NCBI GenBank assembly: GCA_016223135.1
Contig: JACRPQ010000006.1
Coordinates: forward strand, 62,001-126,000
From: Chloroflexota bacterium
Lineage (GTDB): Bacteria > Chloroflexota > Anaerolineae > Anaerolineales > Villigracilaceae
Direction of reading: 5' to 3'
Length of the DNA stretch: 64,000 nucleotides
Made by a program: the position numbers and the translations under genes. This document shows positions 1-8,678 of the stretch, piece after piece. How positions within the stretch are numbered: position 1 is the stretch's first letter; each line of letters starts with the position of its first letter. Under the pieces are notes generated by a model. The model was not told where the DNA came from. It did not search any database and was given only the letters and a program-made list of their open reading frames with translations.

Positions 1-2
1 CG

Positions 3-917
3 TTTCAGAATAACGAAGCGGTCAACTGGCTGATTTTGCCGCTATTGACCATTCCCGCCGTTATGCTCCCTCTGTGGACCATCGTGGGGCTGGGCATACG
101 GGGCATTTCACTCGGTCCGCGCTGGCGCACGTGGGGGGTGTTGGGGATCAGCCTGACGCTCACGCCGTTTGTGTTGGTGGTCATCGAAATTGTTATGATC
201 ATCGGCATCATTGTGCTGGTTTTTTTGTATGCCGGAACCCAGCCCGATCTGGTGGCGGAGTTCAAGAGACTCGGCACGCAATTCATGTTTCTCGATGTCG
301 AAACGGAGGCGGGGGCGGAGGAAATTTTGAAACTGATTACTCCCTTTTTGATGAAGCCCGTCGTGTTCATCCCCATGCTGGTGATGTTTTCTCTACTCAT
401 CCCGCTGGTGGAGGAACTTATCAAGCCGCTGGTGGTCTGGTTTTTTGCGAGGCGGCTGGATTCACCGGCGCAGGGGTTCGCTTTTGGAGCATTGAGCGGC
501 GCCGGCTTTGCTATGTGGGAAACTTTCAACGTCAGCGGGCAGATGGCAGAGTGGGGCAGCATCCTCTTTAGCCGCATCGGAACCGGGCTTCTGCACATCA
601 CCACCTCTGGGCTCATGGGAATGGCAATCTACCTTGCCTGACGGGAACGCCGCTATCTGCGTCTGCTTGGCACCTACCTCTTGGTCGTGCTGCTGCATGG
701 TGTTTGGAACGCCGCCGCCATCACGGTCTCGTTTTCGGAGTTGTCGTTGATGTACATGCAGGCAGACGGCTACCTGCCCTTGAAATGGATAGCGAAGGGG
801 GGAGTGGTCATCCTTGTCATGGCATTGTTGGCGCTGCTAATTGTCACGAACCGCAAACTCCGTCAGGCGGCTGCGACGCAACAAACCATGGACGCGCCAT
901 ATCCAGCGGAAGCCTGA
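3..917 (+). pseudogene. PrsW-family intramembrane protease, 5' partial, interrupted by an in-frame TGA
   Basis: The frame is open from the left edge, so the gene starts outside the window. It encodes a multi-pass membrane protein with the PrsW-type glutamic protease motifs: VEELIKP (EExxK), FGALSGAGFAMWETF (second Glu), LLHITTSGLMG and HGVWNA. The reading frame is broken by TGA at 639-641 and then continues in the same frame to the stop ending at 917 with the HGVWN motif at about 697-714, so the family pattern spans the stop. A Trp codon TGG changed to TGA is the simplest explanation, either a real nonsense mutation or a base-call error. Family assignment is fairly sure; whether the gene is dead is not. 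Confidence 0.6.
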
Positions 918-968
918 AGTTGCCTCGCCCTCGCATCCCTTTTATCTGTGGTACTAAAAGTCATCTGG

Positions 969-974
969 TAAGAT
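969..974 (+). promoter_or_regulatory. Candidate -10 element of trmI (leaderless)
   Basis: TAAGAT lies six bases before the trmI ATG. No convincing -35 is visible at the expected distance. With a normal -10 to +1 distance, transcription would start at or next to the A of the ATG. Confidence 0.45.
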
Positions 975-980
975 AAGCGC

Positions 981-1811
981 ATGACATTTCATCCTCCCTC
1001 CTCCATTGCCCGCGAAGGCGATCTGGCTGAACTGGTCGGCTTGCGGCACAAGCACTTTATCATCACGCTGCAAGCGGGCGCCAAGTTCGAGACACATCGC
1101 GGCATCCTTTTGCACGACGACTTGATTGGCAAACCCTGGGGCTCGCAGGTCTTCAGCCATCTCGGCGCGCCGTTCTTCCTGCTTCAGCCGTCGCTCGCCG
1201 ATCTGCTGGTGGACCTGCCCCGCACCACTCAAATCCTTTACCCGAAAGACATTGGCTTCATCCTCGTCACAATGGGCGTCGGACCGGGGCAAAAGGTCCT
1301 CGAAGCGGGAACAGGCTCCGGGTCCATGACGACCGCGCTGGCGTATGCTGTTGGGAATGAGGGACGAGTCGTCTCTTATGAAATCCGCCCCGATATGCAG
1401 AATCTCGCCCGCAAGAATCTCACCCGCTTCGGGCTCGCTTCGCGCGTGGACTTCAAACTGCGCGACATCCAACAGGGCTTCGACGAAACCGACGCCGACT
1501 CTTTCTTCCTCGACGTGCCAAATCCTTATGACTACATCGCTCAGGTGCGCGCCGCGCTCAAACCCGGCGGGTTTCTGTGTTGTCTGATTCCCACTTTCAA
1601 TCAGGTGGAGAAGACACTGTTTGCCATGCGGCAGAACAAATTTGCCTTTATTGAGGTCTGCGAGATTTTATTGCGCTACTACAAACCCGAACCCACCCGC
1701 CTGCGTCCCACCGACCGCATGGTGGCGCACACCGGCTTCCTCGTCTTCGGACGCCGCATTGAACCCAGCGAAGACCCGCGCGGAAAGGAATTGGCGGAGG
1801 AGGTGGGGTAG
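981..1811 (+). CDS. trmI: tRNA (adenine(58)-N1)-methyltransferase TrmI
   Basis: SAM-dependent enzyme expected to make m1A58 in the T-loop of tRNA. The 276-residue protein has the usual layout: an N-terminal beta domain (about 1-75), then a Rossmann methyltransferase fold with SAM motif LEAGTGSGSMT (about 105-115), the acidic SAM-ribose region YEIRP, and FLDVPNPYDY where the family has the catalytic D-x-P motif. The length fits bacterial and archaeal TrmI. The start is the ATG six bases after a -10-like TAAGAT at 969-974, so the mRNA is probably leaderless. It follows the broken PrsW gene and converges on the M23 lipoprotein gene. Confidence 0.88.
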   Translation: MTFHPPSSIAREGDLAELVGLRHKHFIITLQAGAKFETHRGILLHDDLIGKPWGSQVFSHLGAPFFLLQPSLADLLVDLPRTTQILYPKDIGFILVTMGVGPGQKVLEAGTGSGSMTTALAYAVGNEGRVVSYEIRPDMQNLARKNLTRFGLASRVDFKLRDIQQGFDETDADSFFLDVPNPYDYIAQVRAALKPGGFLCCLIPTFNQVEKTLFAMRQNKFAFIEVCEILLRYYKPEPTRLRPTDRMVAHTGFLVFGRRIEPSEDPRGKELAEEVG

Positions 1812-1940
1812 AGGGAAACGCCATCACCCTGCCATCTCCCAGCAGGAGAGGGGGAATTTGTCCCGCCATAAACCGTCGCAATCGGGGTGAGGTCATGACC
1901 CCACGCATCGAAAAGTCCGTTTTCGTCTAATAGAACTACT

Positions 1941-3185
1941 TTATGGAGTGTATTTCCTGTTATTTAGCAAATAAACCACAAGAGGTAAGAAAACTATTGC
2001 GCTTACGCCCAAACATTGTTGTAACCAAATAATAATTTGTGCTTCAAGTTCACGCCAAAAGGCTTCCCACTGTTCTCTTGCCCACTCTTCAAGACGGCGC
2101 TGAATATTTTCTAATTGCTTCGCCCACCAAGTTCTCAATTTTTCCATTTGATTATTCCACCAAGTTTGCAGTTTTTGAACTTGTTCATCCCACCAATTTT
2201 TAATTATATTCTTTATTTTTGACCATTTCTTATCTAACCACGATTGCGTTGGTTGCTCTGTTTGGCCATTATTAGACTCGTCATTAGGCGTGGGCGTTGG
2301 AGTTAGCATTCGTATCGGCGTTACTCCAAGAACAGAGGGGGTAAATGTGGGAATAGGTGCCAAAGAATTAGTAAGAGCATAACACGTCAATGCAGATTTC
2401 TTACCTATATAATTATTGGGATTACGATATCCCCAATCATCAGGTGGATTGCTGCTTACATAACCATATTTCGTGCCACCTCCAGATGGGTTGCTAAGTA
2501 TTCCTCTGATCTTAAACTCTAAATGCAAATGCGGCATTGGAGGATCCAATTTTGTCCACCAATTTTGTTGTCCATAACCGCTTGCTCCCATTATTCCAAG
2601 AGTGGTATGCTGATCAACACAAAGGCTTTCCCCTTCGGATAGCGATTTGAAATTTTCTTCTAAACTCGAATCTATTTTTTCAAGATGAGCATACAGGGTA
2701 TAAATTTCTTCTCGGCTATCGGCTAATACGTGTTTCATTATCACTGTATTGCCCAAACCATGATCGTCACAATCTCCTTTTGCTGGGGGCGGCTTACACC
2801 CAATTTCGTTGTGGATAATAGCAACAACATACCCCGGAGCAGATGAAAAAATTACTGGTCGCTTTTCATCTTCTGGATATGTTTGTTTAGGATCTCCCCA
2901 ATAATCAACCCCTGCATGAACAATATTCAATGTTTCTTTGGGATTAGCAGCGCATGGAGAATCGCCGTAACCACAACCAGGTGTTGGATTATCTACATCT
3001 AGCGGTCTCTCAAAAGTTTCTTCAAGCAGTGGAGTGGGTGTTTTTTGAGCGGTAGGTACAAGGGCTGTATTTGTTCCTCCAGAGCAAGCTGAAAACAACC
3101 CTAAAGTTAAAAGCAGGTTTATTACTGATTTTTGAAAATTGAATGTCTTACTTTTAGCCAAAAACACGAGTAAATTTAGCCTCAT
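1941..3185 (-). CDS. M23-type metallopeptidase lipoprotein with Trp-rich C-terminal helical repeat
   Basis: The N-terminus has a hydrophobic signal followed by FSAC, a plausible lipobox. The middle carries LytM/M23 zinc-site motifs, HAGVD (HxGxD) and HLHLEF (HxH), in a fold that normally cleaves peptidoglycan cross-bridges. A Thr/Pro linker (about 275-300) leads to a charged amphipathic region where a Trp-Trp pair recurs every 11 residues (WWDEQVQKLQT, WWNNQMEKLRT, WWAKQLENIQR), then a hydrophobic segment at the end. The ATG at 3185 is preferred over an upstream TTG because it leads directly into the signal. The gene and its neighbour are strikingly AT-rich for this window, suggesting transfer. 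Function of the helical tail is unknown. Confidence 0.7.
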   Translation of the reverse strand: MRLNLLVFLAKSKTFNFQKSVINLLLTLGLFSACSGGTNTALVPTAQKTPTPLLEETFERPLDVDNPTPGCGYGDSPCAANPKETLNIVHAGVDYWGDPKQTYPEDEKRPVIFSSAPGYVVAIIHNEIGCKPPPAKGDCDDHGLGNTVIMKHVLADSREEIYTLYAHLEKIDSSLEENFKSLSEGESLCVDQHTTLGIMGASGYGQQNWWTKLDPPMPHLHLEFKIRGILSNPSGGGTKYGYVSSNPPDDWGYRNPNNYIGKKSALTCYALTNSLAPIPTFTPSVLGVTPIRMLTPTPTPNDESNNGQTEQPTQSWLDKKWSKIKNIIKNWWDEQVQKLQTWWNNQMEKLRTWWAKQLENIQRRLEEWAREQWEAFWRELEAQIIIWLQQCLGVSAIVFLPLVVYLLNNRKYTP

Positions 3186-3273
3186 TTTGTGACTTACTTT
3201 ATTCAAAAATCAGTAGTTGCTTTGTTTTTATTTCCACTCTTTGTTTATTCAACGTGACAATTACAAACTTCCG

Positions 3274-3876
3274 TCACATCCCATGACGCTTCAACTCATC
3301 ATTAACTGCCCTACGAATCATTTCTTCCTGACGTTGACGCTCATAACTTCTCTGAATGTCGGCAGCTGCCAGCGCAACAAGTTCTATTGCTAAGCTTCCC
3401 GCCATTCGAAGCTTTTCTTTTCGTCTCTCTGATTTATAGATTTTATAAAATTCAGAAAAATGTGGTTTGGAACTAACCTGTTCTGCAAGAATCTTATTTC
3501 TCAAGATATTCTCAGCTACATACCTAAATACACTGAACACTAATCCTATTGGAAGGAGGGCGCAAAAGAACGATGTAAAATAATCTTCTGGTTTTTTCAC
3601 TCCAAAATACACAAACATTGCAATTAAGACCATAAAGCCTAATGGTCTCATCCATTTAATTAATTGCTGCGTCGGATAATACTCAACATGTTGCGCAAGC
3701 TTGTAATACTCTTCAATTAAATCATCCTGCATCTTTCGCTCAGAGCATTCACTGCAAAGTTTATCCTTGGAATGGACAGCGCAATAGAAACTCCCGCAAC
3801 TCCTTTTATATCCCCCACATTGACCGATTACAGGATTCGTACACCCAGGCGACGAACAAGCAACATTTGAAAGCAT
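3274..3876 (-). CDS. Cys-rich N-terminus membrane protein of unknown function
   Basis: No family was recognised. The 200-residue product starts with a Cys/His cluster (ACSSPGCTNPVIGQC, CGSFYCAVH, LCSEC) that looks like a small zinc-binding module, then has two hydrophobic segments (about 80-100 and 105-125) and a basic, charged C-terminal helix. The start is the ATG at 3876: GGAGG lies five bases upstream, while the TTG 12 bases earlier would place this ribosome site inside the coding region. A good promoter (TTGAAT, 17 bp, TATAGT) is at 3918-3946. It shares the AT-rich composition of the M23 lipoprotein gene downstream. Confidence 0.65.
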   Translation of the reverse strand: MLSNVACSSPGCTNPVIGQCGGYKRSCGSFYCAVHSKDKLCSECSERKMQDDLIEEYYKLAQHVEYYPTQQLIKWMRPLGFMVLIAMFVYFGVKKPEDYFTSFFCALLPIGLVFSVFRYVAENILRNKILAEQVSSKPHFSEFYKIYKSERRKEKLRMAGSLAIELVALAAADIQRSYERQRQEEMIRRAVNDELKRHGM

Positions 3877-3917
3877 TGCACCCTCCAAAAACCTGATTTA
3901 CGGCAACAACTTTCCTT

Positions 3918-3946
3918 ACTATACAACAAACCCCATTGCAATTCAA
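3918..3946 (-). promoter_or_regulatory. Sigma-70-type promoter upstream of the Cys-rich membrane protein gene
   Basis: On the minus strand, TTGAAT (3941-3946), a 17-base spacer, then TATAGT (3918-3923). The start codon is about 40 bases downstream with a GGAGG ribosome site. Confidence 0.6.
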
Positions 3947-3987
3947 GCACCAATTTTTGAATCTTTACGCAACACGCCCATGCTCCA

Positions 3988-6252
3988 CTAATACCTTCCC
4001 CTCCTTACCTCAACCTCAGGATTCGCCAACTCATCCTCCCTCGCCGGAAAGACCTGCACCGCGCACGCCTTGTATTCAGGAATCTTCGCCTCGGGGTCGA
4101 GCGCGTCGTTCGTGAGCAAGTTCGCGGCGGCTTCGGCGAAATGCCAAGGGATGAACACCACACCCACCGACGTCTTCTCGGTGACGGTGGCGCGCAGAAC
4201 AATTTCGCCGCGGCGTGACGTCACGCGCACGGGCATGTTATTCGTGATGCCGTGCATCTCCGCGTCCGCGGGGTGCATCTCCACGCGCGCTTCGGGGTAC
4301 GCCTCATTCAGTGCCGAGTTGCGCGTCATCGTGCCGCCGTGCCAGTGTTCGAGCAGGCGTCCCGTCGTCAAAACGAACGGATACTCGTCATCGGCTTCCT
4401 CCATCACGGGCACATAATCGAGCACGTGAAATTTTCCGCGCCCGCTGGGGAAGGTCTCGGTGAACAGCGTCGGCGTACCGGGATGATCCATATCAGGCAC
4501 GGGATAGATCAACCCGACCTTTTCGATGCGCTCATATGTCACGCCCGCGTAATCCTTGTTGACGGACGCCATCTCACGCAGGATTTCCTCCGGCGAGGCG
4601 TAATCCCATTTGGCGGACCGCTCGCGTCCCAAACGGACCTCGAGCCTGGTCGCCAAATCACAAAGTATTTTCCAGTCTGGACGCGCCTGCCCGCGCGGCG
4701 CAATAGCCGCCCGCACCCGTTGGACTCGTCGGTCGGTGTTGGTGAACGTCCCATCCTTTTCCGCGAACGGAGTCGCAGGCAGGAAGACATCCGCAAACGC
4801 ACCGCTCTCGTTGATGAACAAATCCTGCGCGACGAGAAATTCAAGTTGCGCCATGTGCTTGCGCGTCTCGTTGAGGTTCGGCTCAGACATCATCGGGTTC
4901 TCACCCATGATGTACAATGCCCGCACGCCGCCCGGATGCGCATGGGACAAAATCTCGGTGGTGGTCAGACCAAGTTTGCGCGAAAGACCGCCCGGTTCGA
5001 TGTTCCATGCCGCTTCCCACTTGCGGGCGTTCTCTTCGTTATCCACACGCATATAGCCAGGATAGTGGAACGGCATCGCGCCCATGTCGCTCGCGCCCTG
5101 CACGTTGTTCTGTCCGCGCAAGGGATTCAGTCCCGTGCCATCGCGCCCGATGTGACCGGTGAGGAACGCCAGATGGATAAGCGCCATCGCGCTGGCAGTT
5201 CCATGCGAGAGTTGTGAGATGCCCATACCCCAATAAATCGCGCCGTTTTTTGCGGTCGCATACATGCGCGCCGCTTTGCGAATATCATCAGCAGGCACAC
5301 CCGAAATCTCTTCGGCATATTCCGGCGTAAATTTCTCCAGCGATTCAACGAACACATCGAAGCCTTCGGTTCGGCGATTGACAAAATCCCAATTGACCAG
5401 ATTTTCCTTGACAATCACATGCGCCATCGCGCTGAAGACCGGCACGTTCGTCCCCGGCTTGAGCGGCAGCCACAACGCGGCAAAGTCAACGAGGTCAATG
5501 CGGCGCGGGTCCACGACAATCATCTTCGCGCCGTGCTTCTGCACCGCTTCCTTCATCTGCAGCGCAATGATGGGATGATTCTCGCCCGTGTTCGAGCCTG
5601 TGACGATGAACACGTCATTCTGAATCACCTGCGATGCGGTGTTACTCATCGCAGAAGAACCAATCGCCTTTTGCAGCGCCACCACCGAACCGGCGTGACA
5701 CAGACGCGTGCAGTGATCCACGTTGTTGGTGCGGAACAAGGCGCGCCACATTTTTTGCAGCAGGTAATTATCTTCGTTCGTGGCTTTGGCACAGCAATAG
5801 ACCGCCATCGCATCGGAACCGTCGCGCCGGTAGATGCGGACGAGATTATCAGCAACGATGTCGAGGGCGGTGTCCCAGTCGGTTTCCACCCAATCCCAGG
5901 GAGAGTGTGATGAGTGATCAGCCTTCAGCGAGCGGTTGCCAAGTTCGGGCGCGTCGTTACGACTTCGCCACTGATCACTGATAACTGACGACTGATTATT
6001 TTCCAAAAGGTATCTTCTTACCAATGGCACCGTCACACGCTTGGGGTGATAAATAAAATCGTAGCCGAAGCGCCCTTTGACGCATAGATTCCCCTTATTG
6101 ACCGGCGAATCAAACGGCGAGGTGACTTTGAAGATGAAATCGTCCTTGACATGCAATTCAAGATTGCATCCCACGCCGCAATAGGGACAGGTGGTTGTGA
6201 CGACACGATCAGCGACAACTCGATTGGTATCCAGTTTAATTTCAGTAACCAT
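3988..6252 (-). CDS. Formate dehydrogenase alpha subunit, cysteine form
   Basis: Molybdopterin oxidoreductase of the formate dehydrogenase family, expected to oxidise formate to CO2 at a Mo/W bis-MGD centre and pass electrons to one 4Fe-4S cluster. The 754-residue protein has CPYCGVGC ... GNLCVKGRFG (4Fe-4S), then NNVDHCTRLCHAGSV, where the metal ligand is Cys185 (TGT at 5698-5700), and the usual C-terminal MopB domain. The ATG at 6252 has GGAGGAG just upstream. Compared with the selenocysteine paralogue upstream, residues about 84-118 are an extra segment encoded by repeat DNA (5899-6003). No SECIS-like hairpin follows the Cys codon. It lies at the end of the formate dehydrogenase cluster. 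Confidence 0.87.
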   Translation of the reverse strand: MVTEIKLDTNRVVADRVVTTTCPYCGVGCNLELHVKDDFIFKVTSPFDSPVNKGNLCVKGRFGYDFIYHPKRVTVPLVRRYLLENNQSSVISDQWRSRNDAPELGNRSLKADHSSHSPWDWVETDWDTALDIVADNLVRIYRRDGSDAMAVYCCAKATNEDNYLLQKMWRALFRTNNVDHCTRLCHAGSVVALQKAIGSSAMSNTASQVIQNDVFIVTGSNTGENHPIIALQMKEAVQKHGAKMIVVDPRRIDLVDFAALWLPLKPGTNVPVFSAMAHVIVKENLVNWDFVNRRTEGFDVFVESLEKFTPEYAEEISGVPADDIRKAARMYATAKNGAIYWGMGISQLSHGTASAMALIHLAFLTGHIGRDGTGLNPLRGQNNVQGASDMGAMPFHYPGYMRVDNEENARKWEAAWNIEPGGLSRKLGLTTTEILSHAHPGGVRALYIMGENPMMSEPNLNETRKHMAQLEFLVAQDLFINESGAFADVFLPATPFAEKDGTFTNTDRRVQRVRAAIAPRGQARPDWKILCDLATRLEVRLGRERSAKWDYASPEEILREMASVNKDYAGVTYERIEKVGLIYPVPDMDHPGTPTLFTETFPSGRGKFHVLDYVPVMEEADDEYPFVLTTGRLLEHWHGGTMTRNSALNEAYPEARVEMHPADAEMHGITNNMPVRVTSRRGEIVLRATVTEKTSVGVVFIPWHFAEAAANLLTNDALDPEAKIPEYKACAVQVFPAREDELANPEVEVRRGRY
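5899..6003. repeat. Palindromic dispersed repeat inserted in frame in the Cys formate dehydrogenase gene
   Basis: The segment encodes about 35 residues absent from the paralogue. It contains an inverted repeat, AGTGATCAG (5913-5921) and CTGATCACT (5971-5979), and runs of ACTGATNACTG-like sequence also found at 10684-10705 and 16181-16280. Confidence 0.6.
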
Positions 6253-6551
6253 AATGCTCTCCTCCGGCAAATATGTTCATCGTTGCATCGGACCTATCCC
6301 CCCAGCCCCCCTTTCCTTGAAGGAAAGAGGGAGTCTCGCTGTTCCCCTTCTCTTCCAGGGAAAGGGTTAGGGGATAGGTCAGGGAAGGGGCTGAGAAATA
6401 GGTCAAAAATCGCTCCGCGCATCACCTGCACGGAGCGGATTCATGCGCTGAGCGCAATTATACTCTCACAATATTATGAACGTCCCGAAGGTTCACGTTG
6501 AGCGGGCTGAAATCGCACACCAAACCTTCAGGACGCTATATTTACAACAAC
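6253..6551. other. Repeat-filled spacer between the two formate dehydrogenase genes
   Basis: No gene seen. It holds a C-rich/G-rich inverted repeat with outer arms GACCTATCCCC (6291-6301) and GGGGATAGGTC (6370-6380), a minus-strand TATAAT at 6457-6462 that could start transcription of the downstream gene with a roughly 200-base leader, and the CGTCCCGAAGG-type palindrome at 6481-6535. Confidence 0.6.
6481..6535. repeat. CGTCCCGAAGG-family palindrome, copy 1
   Basis: Arms CGTCCCGAAGGTT (6481-6493) and AACCTTCAGGACG (6523-6535) pair with one mismatch around a 29-base loop. The same arms occur at 13266-13319 and, in a larger version, at 39001-39104 and 55188-55291. Confidence 0.75.
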
Positions 6552-8642
6552 CTACACTCTCTCAATCTTCACCGCACTGACCTTGTATTCGGGTATCTTC
6601 GCCACCGGGTCCACGCCTGCGCCGGTCAGCGCGTTGGTGGGCACTTCGGCAAAGTGGAAATTCATGAAGACCATGCCGCGCGGCAGTTTGCTGGTGAGGC
6701 GCACTCTGCCGGTCGCCTCGCCGCGGCGGGACGAAACCCGAACCATATCACCGCTGGCGATGCCGAGATTTGAGCCGTCTTCCTCGTTGATCTGGATCTC
6801 ACCCTCTGGCACAACCCAATCGAGTCCTTCAGAACGACGGCTCAACGTCCCGCCATGCCAGTGCTGGAGGATGCGTCCCGTGTTCAGGATGAACGGATAT
6901 TCCTCGTCCGGGTTCTCAATGGGCTCACGGAAGGTCAACGGCGTGAACTTGCCAAGTCCGCGTGTGAATTTTTCCTTGTGCAAGATGGGCGTGCCGGGGT
7001 GATCGGGCGCGGGGCAGGGCCATTGCAGTCCGTGTGGAACAAGCCGTTCGTGACGGATTCCAGCCATCGTCGGAGTCAGAGCCGCAATCTCGTCCCATAC
7101 GGCAGAGGCGCCGGCGTACTTCCAGTTCGTCACGGGGTGAACGACATCCGCCGAGTCATCTGGAGAGACGCCGCTCAAACGCTGTCCCAAATCGCAGAGG
7201 ATGTCGAGGTCACGCCGCGCGCCGCCGCGAATGGGAAGTGCCGGGCGCACCAACTGCACACGCCGTTCGGTGTTGGTGAACGTGCCTTCCTTCTCGGCGA
7301 AACTCACGCCAGGCAAAACCACATGCGCCATCTGCGCGGTCTCGTTGAGGAAAATATCCTGCACGGCAAGGAACTCGATTTCCTCCAGCGCCTCGCGCAC
7401 GTGATTGGTGTTTGGATCGGAGAGAATCGGATTCTCGCCCATGATATAGAGCGCCTTGATGCGTCCCTCCAGCACGCCGTTCATCATCTCGGTGACCGTT
7501 AGACCGGGCGTTGGAGGAATCTTTACCTTCGTCTGCCAGGCGTTTTCAAACTTGGCGCGCACCGCTTCATCCGTGACCGGCTGATAGCCCGTCAGCACAT
7601 TCGGCAAGCCGCCCACGTCGCACGCGCCCTGCACGTTATTCTGTCCGCGCAGGGGATTGACGCCCGTGCCGGGTCTGCCGAAGTTACCGGTCAGCAGCGC
7701 GAGATTTGCCAGCGCCTGAACGTTATCCACGCCGTGCGATGACTGCGTGATGCCCATCGCCCAGAAAATGGCTGCGCTTCCCGCCTGACCGTAAACCCGT
7801 GCCGCCTCAACAATCATTTCCGCCGGGACGCCGCTAATATCCTCCGCCCACTGCGGCGTGCAGCCTTTGACCGCCTCTTTGAAAGCGTCAAAGTTCTCAG
7901 TGCGCGCCGCAATGAATTCTTTATCTTCCAATCCTTCCGCAAGGATGACGTGCGCCATGGCGTTGAGCAAAGCCACATCCGTGCCGGAACGCGGGCGGAT
8001 ATGGATGGCGGCGAAATTCGACAATTCAATCTCGCGCGGGTCAATCAGGATCAACTTTGCGCCGCGTTTGCGAACCGCCTTCTTCATCTCCAGGCTGATG
8101 ACCGGATGCGCCTCGGTGGTGTTGCTGCCTGTGACGAGCAGAACATCGGCGAGGTGAATATCCGCGATGGAATTGGTCATCGCGCCCGACCCCAGGGTTG
8201 CCGCCAGACCGGCGACAGAACTGGAGTGTCAGAGCCGCGCGCAGTGATCCACGTTGTTCGTGCCGATCAATCCGCGCGCCGCCTTTTGCAGGAGATAATT
8301 TTCCTCGTTCGTACATTTCGCCGAGACGAGAAAACCAATCGAGTCGGGTCCGTACTTGTCGCGGATTTCGAGCAAACGCTCCGCAACATATCCCATCGCA
8401 TCATTCCATGCCGCAGGAACAAGTTTGCCGTCCTTTCTCATAAACGGCTGGGTCAACCTATCCTTCGCATGGACAAAGTCATATCCGAAGCGTCCCTTCA
8501 CGCACAAATTGCCGTGATTGGCGGGCGCATCGAACGGCGATGTGACGCGATAAACAACATCGCTCTTGATGTGCAGGTTCAATGTGCATCCCACGCCGCA
8601 ATAGGGACAGATGGTGGTGACAATTCGGTCAGGCTTGATCAT
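6552..8642 (-). CDS. fdhA: Selenocysteine-containing formate dehydrogenase alpha subunit
   Basis: Read through TGA at 8229-8231, this is one continuous 696-residue formate dehydrogenase. The N-terminus has CPYCGVGC ... GNLCVKGRFG (4Fe-4S cluster). The TGA falls in NNVDHCARL-U-HSSSV, exactly where the Cys paralogue has CTRLCHAGSV and where E. coli FdhF has Sec, so it is read as Sec138, the Mo/W ligand. A SECIS-like hairpin follows directly. After it come the MopB and molydopterin-binding domains to the end. The ATG at 8642 is preferred over one at 8675: GGAG sits five bases upstream and the earlier codons come from a small repeat. Gene finders will split this into two pieces. It should work with the two upstream subunits as an NAD-linked formate dehydrogenase. 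Confidence 0.92.
8199..8231 (-). promoter_or_regulatory. Bacterial SECIS element
   Basis: Starting 12 bases after the UGA, the mRNA can form U-GUCGCC / GGCGGC-A (7 bp: 8217-8211 with 8205-8199) closed by the loop GGUCU (8210-8206). The apical GGU is codon +7 after UGA, as in E. coli fdhF, whose loop is also GGUCU as far as recalled. SelB is expected to bind this loop. Confidence 0.88.
8229..8231 (-). other. Selenocysteine codon (UGA) of fdhA
   Basis: TGA in the minus-strand frame, context CTC-TGA-CAC, with no other stop from 8642 to 6552. The flanking protein matches the active-site loop of Sec formate dehydrogenases. Confidence 0.92.
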
Positions 8643-8653
8643 GTTCGCTCCAT

Positions 8654-8676
8654 ATTGGTAATTGCCATTTACCAAT
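8654..8676. repeat. Small ATTGGTAA/TTACCAAT palindrome before fdhA
   Basis: Arms ATTGGTAA (8654-8661) and TTACCAAT (8669-8676) with a 7-base loop, between the iron-sulfur subunit gene and fdhA. Related sequence (ATTACCATTTACCAAT) recurs inside the FAD dehydrogenase gene at 41386-41411. Confidence 0.5.
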
Positions 8677-8678
8677 TA

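Noticed and set aside
630-680. Selenocysteine at the TGA of the PrsW-like gene
   Set aside because: The nearest hairpin is four bp with a loop lacking GGU, and the family has no Sec or Cys at this site.
2100-2240. A CRISPR-like array with 33-base period
   Set aside because: The period equals 11 codons in a coding frame, with degenerate third bases and a conserved WW pair; it is a protein repeat.
6552-8675. Reading the TGA at 8229 as a frameshift or pseudogene
   Set aside because: The frame is unchanged on both sides, the site is the known Sec position, and a SECIS hairpin follows.
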